From GCA-2720975 sp964467985 (lineage in GTDB: Bacteria; Planctomycetota; UBA1135; GCA-002686595): a DNA stretch of 64,000 bases. The notes under the pieces are model-generated. The model made no database searches. It was not told the origin of the DNA and saw only the letters and a program-made list of their open reading frames with translations. The translations under genes were made by a program, and so were the position numbers. The stretch covers positions 1-64,000 of the forward strand of contig CAYXTP010000015.1 in assembly GCA_964467985.1 (NCBI GenBank). Reading direction: 5' to 3'. This document shows positions 7,764 to 14,908 of the stretch, piece by piece. The first letter of the stretch is position 1. Each line of letters starts with the position of its first letter.

Positions 7764-9472
7764 TGGCGCCCAAGCCTCGACCGAAGTTCCGTGGGGACGA
7801 TCTCTGGGACGATCTAGTCTATGGAGTCACCCACGACCTCTTTGAGGACCCCGTGTCCAGGGCTGCACTTACCGCAGCACACTACGGTGAGTGCGACGAG
7901 GAGATCGCAAACCTCATCCGCAACCCGGTGCGCCGCGCCAAGACCCGGGAGCAGTTGGGACTGGACGACCCATTTCGGATTCCGCGCCTTGGCAAGCCAG
8001 AGCTCATTTTGGGCCAAGATGCCAAAAGCCGCTCAGTGGGAATCTCGCGTTCCTGGCTCAACGCTGGATTGCTGGTTACGGGCAACACCGGCTCAGGGAA
8101 GACGAACCTCATCAAGTTCCTTCTGCTCCAAATGGCTGCCAGCGTCGAAGGCCTGTGGGCAACGGATCTCTACAAGCGTGATCTCCGCCATCTTCGGCCG
8201 GTTCTCAAGAGGGCAGGCGTAGACCTAGTCATTCTTACACCCAGGCGGATTCGAAGGAACATCCTGCAGCCCGAGGGTGACGTGCAAACACATATGGCGG
8301 TTGTTCTGGACACGCTGCAGCGAGCCCTGGATCTACCCCCGCGGGCCGTGACGATCCTGAGAACAGCCCTCCACGACCTATACACCCAGTTTGGCGCCTT
8401 CGGTGGAGTGCGCGACGCCTACCCCACACTCTACGACCTCTTTGAATACGTACGGGCGGCGACCAAGGTGAACGCACCAGCCCGCCTTGCCATCTTGGAT
8501 CGCCTCGGGGCCCTGCTGATCTCCCTCACTCCTGAGGTCGCAGCCTACAGATACGCGTGGCGGCCTAACGATCTGGCAGGCCACCGCATCGTTTTTGAAA
8601 TGTGCGGGGCCTCGGAACAGGTGAAATCTCTGCTGCTTGGGGATCTCCTGTTTTCGACGCTCTACCGCAGAGTGCAGGGAGGTCGGTCTAACTCCACGAT
8701 GGACCTGGTCGTCGTCCTCGAAGACGCGCAGCGACTCCTGTCCACCGGTTCTGGCAGCTCGGGCGATTTGCCCCCCATCGAGGAACTTGCTGGGCTCATT
8801 CGTGGCATGGGTGTCAGTCTCTGGGCCGCCTGCCAGTCTCTTGATGGATTGTCGCGTGGCCTTCGCGCAAACCTCGCCACTAAGGTCATGTGCCGGCTTG
8901 GGGCTGCTGGAGACTACAGGGAGTTTGGCGCAGACATGGGCCTGACAGCGCCACAGCTTCAGTGGGCCAGGCTGAACTCTCGCCCCGGCGTCGCAATCAC
9001 CCAACTCGCCGAGGGGCCTTGGCGGCAGCCTTTCATCATCAAGACACCGGAGCTGAAGATCCCGCCCGTTGTGAATGACGCAGAGGTCGAAGAAAGCACC
9101 AAAGCGCTCGAGTCGCTCCGGCTCATCCCCGCGCCGGAGTTTGCGAACTGGACTCCCTACCAGACCGTGGAAGTCACTCAGCCGAAGAAAGCGTCTGAAG
9201 ATTCAGAGCAGGGCCAAGCACCCACTAGCGGGGAAACGCGGTATCTGCGAGCCGTGCTCGATCATCCTGGGCGGCCTTCAAGTGCCTACGCGTCCCTGGC
9301 CAAGATGGGCGTTCAGCGCGCAATTCGCATCCGGCAGTCCCTGGTGGAGAAGGGCTACTTGCGCGAACACACGGTTGCCACAGGAGGACGGGGACGGAAC
9401 GCAATCGTGCTTGAGCCGACAGCGGCGACAGAGCGTCTGTTCAGCGAAAACGCCCAGGGAGGAAAACAGTGA
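7763..9472 (+). CDS. FtsK/HerA-superfamily ATPase with C-terminal winged helix
   Basis: The ATG at 7763 has AAGGAGG five bases upstream; another ATG at 7760 is adjacent. The product has 569 residues. Walker A GNTGSGKT lies at 107-114 and Walker B (LVVVLEDAQ, Glu320) near 315-323. The organisation is that of HerA/VirD4/TraG-like pumping or translocating ATPases. The C-terminal 65 residues (from about 485) form a winged-helix domain (RAIRIRQSLVEKGYL). There is no TM segment, unlike classical conjugation coupling proteins. It is followed at once by a possible nuclease-fold protein, recalling HerA-NurA pairing, and by a GrpE/Hsp70/vWA set. Function unproven; DNA translocation or a role in defence is inferred. 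Confidence 0.8.
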   Translation: MAPKPRPKFRGDDLWDDLVYGVTHDLFEDPVSRAALTAAHYGECDEEIANLIRNPVRRAKTREQLGLDDPFRIPRLGKPELILGQDAKSRSVGISRSWLNAGLLVTGNTGSGKTNLIKFLLLQMAASVEGLWATDLYKRDLRHLRPVLKRAGVDLVILTPRRIRRNILQPEGDVQTHMAVVLDTLQRALDLPPRAVTILRTALHDLYTQFGAFGGVRDAYPTLYDLFEYVRAATKVNAPARLAILDRLGALLISLTPEVAAYRYAWRPNDLAGHRIVFEMCGASEQVKSLLLGDLLFSTLYRRVQGGRSNSTMDLVVVLEDAQRLLSTGSGSSGDLPPIEELAGLIRGMGVSLWAACQSLDGLSRGLRANLATKVMCRLGAAGDYREFGADMGLTAPQLQWARLNSRPGVAITQLAEGPWRQPFIIKTPELKIPPVVNDAEVEESTKALESLRLIPAPEFANWTPYQTVEVTQPKKASEDSEQGQAPTSGETRYLRAVLDHPGRPSSAYASLAKMGVQRAIRIRQSLVEKGYLREHTVATGGRGRNAIVLEPTAATERLFSENAQGGKQ

Positions 9473-9897
9473 TGCGTGGCGGGTTCCTTCATAACCACAT
9501 CTTGCTCGATCCCATCGAGGACCTCCTTATGCAACTGGGGGCTGCCACCAGGCGTGAGCACTATGTGCGCTCCGCTGGCTCAGCGGGGTTCATCGATCTC
9601 ACAGCAACGCTAGGCCAGCACAGAATCGCGTGTGAAGCCGAACTCGCAGCAGACAGGGTCTCTTCGGACCTGCGCAAGGCCCAGGCCTGGGCCGCCACAC
9701 TCCTAGTCATCGTCGTACCCACTCGCCGCGTCGCCCAGAGTGCCCAGCGAGCAGTCAATGCGGCGCCAGGAACTCGCCCCGTAGGTGGGGTTTGGGTTCT
9801 GCCCTTAGGCCCTGCCCTGACTCGACTTCGGGATTGCTTTCCATTTCTTCCGACCTCGAAAGGGAACAGAAACAAAACGACAGGGTGGCGCTCATGA
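9472..9897 (+). CDS. Putative restriction-endonuclease-fold protein
   Basis: The ATG at 9472 overlaps the ATPase stop (TGATG), with GGAGG nine bases upstream. The protein has 141 residues. The order of elements fits a degenerate PD-(D/E)xK core: GFIDL, then strand IACEAEL (ExE in place of ExK), then helix DLRKAQAWA and strand LLVIVVPT. The canonical lysine is missing; the following Lys in DLRKAQ might replace it, or the protein may be inactive. It is partnered with the ATPase by position. The family call is an inference from a short pattern. Confidence 0.45.
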   Translation: MRGGFLHNHILLDPIEDLLMQLGAATRREHYVRSAGSAGFIDLTATLGQHRIACEAELAADRVSSDLRKAQAWAATLLVIVVPTRRVAQSAQRAVNAAPGTRPVGGVWVLPLGPALTRLRDCFPFLPTSKGNRNKTTGWRS

Positions 9898-10127
9898 GAG
9901 TTCGCTGGAATCGCATCGCCGCCTTGGCCCTCTCCATCCTGGCCTCCTTGTTCCTCACCCTCCTCTGGAGCCCAATTGTGACCTTCACCTCATCTATGAC
10001 ATCGATCGTCGAACCGCACGCGACTCCCGAAGAACACCTACAGGGAATGATGGCCTTCGCTCTCGTGGTAGTGAGCGTGTTGGGCGTCATCCGCCTCATG
10101 ATCAACTCCAACCGCAATGGCTCCTAG
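9894..10127 (+). CDS. Small two-TM membrane protein, 77 aa
   Basis: The ATG at 9894 overlaps the previous stop (ATGA). The protein has TM helices at about 7-27 and 50-69, separated by a loop (VEPHATPEEHLQG), and a short polar tail. Unrecognised. It is the second small membrane protein of this operon, so at least part of the complex may sit at the membrane. The next gene starts about 30 bases later. Confidence 0.6.
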   Translation: MRVRWNRIAALALSILASLFLTLLWSPIVTFTSSMTSIVEPHATPEEHLQGMMAFALVVVSVLGVIRLMINSNRNGS

Positions 10128-10157
10128 CGCTGCAACCAGCCTCAACAAGTGATTCCA

Positions 10158-10817
10158 ATGACTGAGCTCCCCCACGCACCCACACCCGATCAGGGTTCGC
10201 ACCAATTGGCTCAGCGGCTTGCTGACGTCCTGGTGAACATTCCCTCTAGAGTCGCAGAAGTTGAAGATCGACTGGGATCGCTGAACGAGCAAATGGCCCA
10301 ACAGGCCAGATCCCTGAACCAGCTAGCCCAAGCTGAGGAAGAGCGGAACCGTCTCTTGCAGGACACGCTCGAAAGACAGCAATGGCTCGAAAGTGCTTCC
10401 CGTCAACAGGAGCTACTCAGCGAGACGCACTACCAGCAGCACGTTGTCGACCCACTCGCAAGACAGGTCTTTCCACTGCTTGACGACCTTCACGGTGTTC
10501 TTGAGGAGGGCAGAGTGGAGGCATCGACCCAGACCTTTCTTGCAGGCATGAAGGCGCAACTGCTCGATCTTCTCGCCACGCACGGAATCGAAGCATTCTC
10601 GTCCTTCCCCGGTGACCCTTTCGACCCTTCATCCATGAGACCAGTGAAGAAGGTCCGGGTCTTTCAACTTTGTGAAGACCGCACGGTGTCGAGGGTCCTC
10701 AAGACCGGTTTTCGGCGAGGTAGCGCGTTCCTCCGCCATCAGAGCATTGAGGTCTGTGTCTACAGACCACCAAACCCCACCCCTACCGGCCTCTTGGCCA
10801 CTGACAAAGGAAACTAA
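10158..10817 (+). CDS. GrpE-like nucleotide exchange factor
   Basis: The protein has 219 residues from the ATG at 10158; a GTG at 10149 is the alternative. A long coiled coil spans about 15-95 (for example LGSLNEQMAQQARSLNQLA). A C-terminal segment follows with the GrpE beta-domain pattern: GIEAFSSFPGDPFDP, then V-RVLKTGFRRG, then IEVCVY. Canonical GrpE has the same coiled coil plus beta-domain layout and about 200 residues. It lies directly upstream of a dedicated Hsp70 with no gap. It would release ADP from that Hsp70. No DnaJ gene is present in the operon. Confidence 0.7.
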   Translation: MTELPHAPTPDQGSHQLAQRLADVLVNIPSRVAEVEDRLGSLNEQMAQQARSLNQLAQAEEERNRLLQDTLERQQWLESASRQQELLSETHYQQHVVDPLARQVFPLLDDLHGVLEEGRVEASTQTFLAGMKAQLLDLLATHGIEAFSSFPGDPFDPSSMRPVKKVRVFQLCEDRTVSRVLKTGFRRGSAFLRHQSIEVCVYRPPNPTPTGLLATDKGN

Positions 10818-12314
10818 ATGAGCATCGTTGGCATTGATCTTGGAAACAGCAACACGAGCATCGCTATCCCCGACCACCAGGGCAACCCAGTCGTAATGCC
10901 CAATGAAGTGGGAGATCTCTACACGCCGAGTGTGGTGTATTTCGATGACGACCGCGTCATCGTTGGAACAGAGGCATCCAACGCCCTAATCCTCGACCCG
11001 ACCCGAGGTGCCATCAACTGGAAACGGCACATGGGAACGGACGAACTTCTGTGCGAGGACGCTGACGGCAAGGAGTACTGTGCGCGTGACGTCGCTGCGG
11101 TTCTCCTGAAGAATGTCGCTGAGGTTTACGCCCAGAAGACAGGGAGCTTGCTCACCGATGCTGCGGTTAGCGTTCCCGCGAACTACACCGATCGGCAAAA
11201 GCAGGAAACGATCGATGCCGGCGAACTGGGTGGAATCGATGTCTTCCTTACCCCCCATGAACCCACCGCCGCTGGGTTCGGGAACAGTGTGCATCTACGT
11301 GGGGATGGGGATGCCATCCTGTTTGACCTTGGTGGTGGGACCTTTGACGTCTCCCTCCTGAGGGTGTCAGGCAACCACGTGGAGGTAAAGGCCACGAACG
11401 GCGACCCGGCCCTGGGAGGGCAAGACTTCAACCAGCGGATTATCGACTCAGTGCTCGAACGCATCGATGCGGAGTTCGGCTCCCGTCCAACCAAGGAAGC
11501 CGATCCCGTTGCCTGGCAGGACGTGATCCAGCGGGTCGAGCAGGTCAAGATCTCCTTGACTGCCAGGGAATCCGCGCCGTTCATGCTGTCGTTCAATGGC
11601 CGTGTGTTTTCGACCACAATCACGAGAGCTGATCTCGCCGGGTGGACTGGTGACCTACTTGACCGAGCAATGGACTTGGCTGAAGAAACGCTTTCTGAGG
11701 CAGGAGTTCGCCCTGACCAGGTTCGTGAGATCCTCCGAGTCGGCGGGGCCTCGCAAATGCCGTGTTTCGAGGAAGCCATCGAAGAGCGGTTTGGGCGCAA
11801 GTCATCATGCCATGCCGAACCGTTCTATGCCGTCGCCCTCGGCACGATGACCCTTGCGCGCCTTGAGAGGGAGCGGAAAGGAGAGCAGACCGAAGTTGCA
11901 GGCAGAAAGCTGCCTCCGCTGGAGTGCTGCCTCCAGGATCTGACTGCCCATCCGGTTGGAGTGCGGGCCCTGGACGATCGGGGACGCCTGGTCAATTCCG
12001 TCATCTTGAAGAAGGGGATCCCGATTCCCTCCGATCACACGTTGGCGTACCAACTGGCTGAGCCGGGACAAACAAGCGCTTCGATCCACATTCTTCAGGG
12101 TTTGAACGCCGCCCTAGCAGAAGACTGCCAGCTGCTTGGGGCTCTTGAATTGGATGGCTTGTCTCCTCTCCATGACGTCCCCCACCAGATTGACATTCGT
12201 CTGAAGCTGGACCGGAACGCAATGCTCACCGCAGAGGCCTACGATCCCGCGTGCGGCAAGCGGGCTGAGATGGCCGTCCAATACAAGCAAGATGAAGAGA
12301 GGGTGGGAGTATGA
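10818..12314 (+). CDS. Short Hsp70 (DnaK-like) ATPase lacking the lid
   Basis: The protein has 498 residues, versus about 610-640 in housekeeping DnaK. The nucleotide-binding domain is intact: phosphate-1 motif GIDLGNSNTS near 5-14, EPTAAG at 148-153, phosphate-2 motif FDLGGGTFDVSLL near 169-181, and adenosine motif LRVGGASQMP near 306-315. A beta-sandwich-like substrate domain fills about 370-495; the helical lid and EEVD-like tail are missing. It begins directly after the GrpE-like stop, and its end overlaps the vWA start (ATGA). It is most likely a specialised Hsp70 that assembles or remodels a partner in this operon rather than a general chaperone. Confidence 0.85.
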   Translation: MSIVGIDLGNSNTSIAIPDHQGNPVVMPNEVGDLYTPSVVYFDDDRVIVGTEASNALILDPTRGAINWKRHMGTDELLCEDADGKEYCARDVAAVLLKNVAEVYAQKTGSLLTDAAVSVPANYTDRQKQETIDAGELGGIDVFLTPHEPTAAGFGNSVHLRGDGDAILFDLGGGTFDVSLLRVSGNHVEVKATNGDPALGGQDFNQRIIDSVLERIDAEFGSRPTKEADPVAWQDVIQRVEQVKISLTARESAPFMLSFNGRVFSTTITRADLAGWTGDLLDRAMDLAEETLSEAGVRPDQVREILRVGGASQMPCFEEAIEERFGRKSSCHAEPFYAVALGTMTLARLERERKGEQTEVAGRKLPPLECCLQDLTAHPVGVRALDDRGRLVNSVILKKGIPIPSDHTLAYQLAEPGQTSASIHILQGLNAALAEDCQLLGALELDGLSPLHDVPHQIDIRLKLDRNAMLTAEAYDPACGKRAEMAVQYKQDEERVGV

Positions 12315-13048
12315 AGAAGTACTTGGAATCCGCGCAGCGCGTCAACTCTCAGGGGTTGAGTGAAGACACCTGCCTTGTGCTGGACCTTTCTCCTTCCATG
12401 GAAGCAGACGACTACAAACCCAGCCGCCTGCAGGGGGCGATCCATGCAGCAAGCGCGTTGTTGGACGTGAAGCGGGACCGGTTTCCATTGGACCGGGTCG
12501 CTGTCATTGGATTTTCGAAGACAGCCGAGGTCCTTCATCCGCTTGTTGAAGTCGGTGACGGATTCGACTCTCTTTGCTGGTCACTCGAGCGGCTCGAGAC
12601 GGGGCCCTACACCAACATTGGAGCTGGCCTGCAGAAGGCAGGAAAATTACTGAGTGCCGGTGTTTCTGACCCCATCGGCAAGCTCGCGGCGTGGGCTTCT
12701 GCATTCTTCACGCAGGAGGAAAAGCAAGGTTCTGGCAATGCAGAACCCAACAGGAAGCCCCGGTGCGTGCTCCTGAGCGATGGAGACCACAATAGAGGGC
12801 CCGAGCCCGTACCTGTTGCAAGGCAGCTGAAGGACGCTGGCATCGTCATTGACGTCATCGGGATCGGCAGTCGCTCCGACGTGGACAGCTTCAATGAGTC
12901 CCAGCTCATGCAAGTCGCATCGCAGAATCCTGACGGCACGGCCAGGTATTACTTCATCGAAGACACCGAGGACCTGATCCGGACGTTTCAGACGCTCGCA
13001 GGCCATATCAGGCCCTTGGGGGACCTTGCGGCAAGGGGGCCGTCGTGA
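12311..13048 (+). CDS. von Willebrand factor A domain protein
   Basis: The protein has 245 residues, almost all one vWA domain. MIDAS residues are present: DLSPS at 25-29 (DxSxS), Thr in GPYTNIGAGL near 99, and Asp in LLSDGDHN near 156. There is no signal peptide or TM, so it is cytoplasmic, like vWA proteins that act with ATPases or chaperones. It is translationally coupled to the Hsp70 upstream and to the HTH gene downstream (GTGA at 13045). It probably acts as a metal-dependent adaptor for the Hsp70/ATPase machinery; partner unknown. Confidence 0.8.
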   Translation: MKKYLESAQRVNSQGLSEDTCLVLDLSPSMEADDYKPSRLQGAIHAASALLDVKRDRFPLDRVAVIGFSKTAEVLHPLVEVGDGFDSLCWSLERLETGPYTNIGAGLQKAGKLLSAGVSDPIGKLAAWASAFFTQEEKQGSGNAEPNRKPRCVLLSDGDHNRGPEPVPVARQLKDAGIVIDVIGIGSRSDVDSFNESQLMQVASQNPDGTARYYFIEDTEDLIRTFQTLAGHIRPLGDLAARGPS

Positions 13049-13404
13049 GCCCGGGAGACCGTCTGACGCCGCAGGGACCCCGACCCCTGACCGTGGGTCT
13101 GTTCGACGAGGCCAAACTGCAGGAGCTGCTGGGTGCTCTCCTGGATGAGCGCTTGGAGGGGTTGGAGGCCCGCATCCAAGTGCTGGCTACCAGGGGAATC
13201 GAGGGGCGAAAGAACGTCCGCGTCCCAGTCCTTCTCCGCGAGAAAGAGCTGGCCTCCCTGCTCGGAGTGCATCCGCGAACAATTCGCCGGCTGGAGTGTA
13301 ACCAGGAGGTGCCCCAGTCAGTCCATGTAGGTGGGTCGAAGCGCTGGCGGCTCAAGGAAATCGAGGAGTGGGTAGCTGCCCTCACCACCAGCCAGGGCAT
13401 CTAG
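13045..13404 (+). CDS. HTH (MerR/excisionase-type) DNA-binding protein
   Basis: The GTG start at 13045 overlaps the vWA stop. The protein has 119 residues. The N-terminal half is probably a coiled coil (LQELLGALLDERLEGLEA). The C-terminal half is a helix-turn-helix with wing (KELASLLGVHPRTIRRLE, then VGGSKRWRLKEIEEW), typical of excisionases and AlpA-like regulators. It lies 28 bases before the integrase, as expected for a recombination directionality factor, though a regulatory role for the operon is equally possible. Confidence 0.7.
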   Translation: MSPGDRLTPQGPRPLTVGLFDEAKLQELLGALLDERLEGLEARIQVLATRGIEGRKNVRVPVLLREKELASLLGVHPRTIRRLECNQEVPQSVHVGGSKRWRLKEIEEWVAALTTSQGI

Positions 13405-13432
13405 AGAGTCCAATGAGGAAGGAAGCCACAAG

Positions 13433-14908
13433 ATGAGAGGTCGTTCCCTAGGTCGAGGCACGCTTAGACGAATACAGCTGTCGGATGGAGCGCATGTCTA
13501 CAGTGGAGACTGGAAGGGGTCAGACGGGAGACGCCACCGCAAGGTTCTCTCGTCTGACAGACGGACTGCAGAGCGCATGCTGGCAGACATTATTCGCCGC
13601 CGGGACCTGGTGCTGGCCGGTCTCGGCAGTGAGGAAGAGGGCTGGCTTCCCATCGACCGCATACGAGAACAGTACATGGCAGATCTGGGTACCCGCTGTT
13701 CCCATGGGCACATCAGAAGAACGCGAGATTGCCTGAACCGAATCCTTGCAGCAATTGCGGCCGGTCAGGTTGCCGAATTGAAGCCCTTGGATGTCATGGG
13801 CTACCGCCAGGTGCGGCAAGCCGAAGGAGTGTCCAACAAGACCGTAAACCTCGAGGTGGGCTCGCTGAAAGCCATGCTGACTTGGGCAGCCCAGGCCCAG
13901 ATCGCACCTCCCAATCCAATCGCCCACATCAAGAACCTCCCAACGGGGAAGGCCTACCAGCGGCGCCCAAGGAGGGCTCTAGGGGAAGCCGAGGCGCAGA
14001 AACTGATAGATGCAGCTTTCAAGTGTGACATCGCTGCTGGGGCTCGCAAGGCAGCAAAGCGCACCATCGCTGGCGGGAGCAAGGGAAGCAGGTACATGTC
14101 TAAGGCGCGCAAGTTCCGCGTGCCACAGGCGCCGCTTTGGTTGGCTCTCCTAGAGACAGGTGCCAGGTGGGGAGAGTTGACCCAATCAGTATGGGCAGAC
14201 TTAGATTTCATTGGCAAGACTCTCGCGCTCAGGCCCGAGACGACCAAGAGCAAACGGGAGCGGCAGATCCCTCTGGGCACGGAGCTTCTCGCCGAACTTC
14301 TAACGCTCAGGAAAGTGCATGAGGGGACAGGTGTGATTCCTCCCCCTGCGACGGACCTGATTTTCCTCACACCCAATGGGACCAGCTGGGAAGGAAACCG
14401 GCCCAATGCCCTGCGACACCTGCGGCAGTTGCTGAGGGACGCCGGGATCGCAAAGACTGACTCCCAAGGACGGAGCGTTGACATCCATGCCCTGCGACAC
14501 ACGTTTGCAACGCGCCTCGCCCGTGCCGGCGTGGGGCTCGCCCAGGCCCAGAAGCTACTGGGACATGCCGACGTGCGGATGACGGCCGAGGTCTACACGC
14601 ACCTTGAAAACGAGGATCTCCACGAAGCGATCACATCCCTCCCCAGACTTCGAATTAGTGGCGCTAAAGTGGCAGACGACGCAAAGACAGAGGGCCATGG
14701 GAAGCGAAAAACGCCCTCCACGGCCCTCTTGGATGGTAGCGGGGGCAGGATTCGAACCTGCGACCTCCGGGTTATGAGCCCGACGAGCTGCCTGACTGCT
14801 CCACCCCGCGACGAGTGTGGGGGGATTCTAGGCCGGGTCGGGGCAGAGTCAAGGGAACGGGGCGTATCCCTCAAGGCCCGCGGCTGGGACGGTCAGCGTC
14901 GAGGGTAG
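13433..14908 (+). CDS. Tyrosine recombinase/integrase reading through the tRNA gene
   Basis: The frame has 491 codons. All catalytic residues are present: Arg245 (ETGARWGE), Lys272 (TTKSKRERQ), His352 and Arg355 (HALR), His378 (LLGHAD) and Tyr388 (VYTHL). The N-terminal core-binding domain covers about 75-165. The conserved domain ends near residue 405. From about 435 the frame is the antisense reading of the tRNA-fMet gene (GGRIRTCDLRVMSPTS), and the last 30 residues are backbone DNA. So the true C-terminus depends on the integration site. It catalyses integration and excision at this tRNA. The start is ATG at 13433 behind a GGAAG-type RBS. Confidence 0.9.
   Translation: MRGRSLGRGTLRRIQLSDGAHVYSGDWKGSDGRRHRKVLSSDRRTAERMLADIIRRRDLVLAGLGSEEEGWLPIDRIREQYMADLGTRCSHGHIRRTRDCLNRILAAIAAGQVAELKPLDVMGYRQVRQAEGVSNKTVNLEVGSLKAMLTWAAQAQIAPPNPIAHIKNLPTGKAYQRRPRRALGEAEAQKLIDAAFKCDIAAGARKAAKRTIAGGSKGSRYMSKARKFRVPQAPLWLALLETGARWGELTQSVWADLDFIGKTLALRPETTKSKRERQIPLGTELLAELLTLRKVHEGTGVIPPPATDLIFLTPNGTSWEGNRPNALRHLRQLLRDAGIAKTDSQGRSVDIHALRHTFATRLARAGVGLAQAQKLLGHADVRMTAEVYTHLENEDLHEAITSLPRLRISGAKVADDAKTEGHGKRKTPSTALLDGSGGRIRTCDLRVMSPTSCLTAPPRDECGGILGRVGAESRERGVSLKARGWDGQRRG
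14734..14810 (-). tRNA. tRNA-fMet (CAT), initiator
   Basis: The tRNA is 77 nt with encoded CCA (TGG at 14734-14736 on the + strand). The anticodon CAT lies in loop CTCATAA, flanked by three G-C pairs (GGG/CCC). The first acceptor pair is mismatched (C1 with U72). Both are hallmarks of initiator tRNA. The T arm (GGTTCGAATCC) and D arm pair well. It is the attachment target of the island, whose integrase frame runs through it in antisense. Confidence 0.95.

Larger units (their letters stand above)
1..14733. mobile_element. Integrated genomic island (left end not seen) adjoining tRNA-fMet
   Basis: The segment left of the initiator tRNA gene carries a tyrosine integrase pointing at the tRNA 3' end, an excisionase-like HTH gene, and a dense set of accessory genes (TIR protein, sigma/anti-sigma pair, ATPase and Hsp70 operon). 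Right of the tRNA the genes become housekeeping (aroK, aroD-aroE, ispE, panC, folK). A spot check of a few lines suggests lower GC in the island (about 57 percent) than in the backbone (about 68 percent). An integrase beside a tRNA 3' end is the usual layout of a site-specifically integrated element. I found no second copy of the tRNA 3' end, so the left boundary probably lies outside the window. Whether the genes before about 6 kb belong to the same element is not shown. Confidence 0.6.

Noticed and set aside
14735..14908. C-terminal 57 residues of the integrase frame as true protein
   Set aside because: They are the antisense translation of the tRNA gene and backbone DNA, a known artefact phrase (GGRIRTCDLRVMSPTS).
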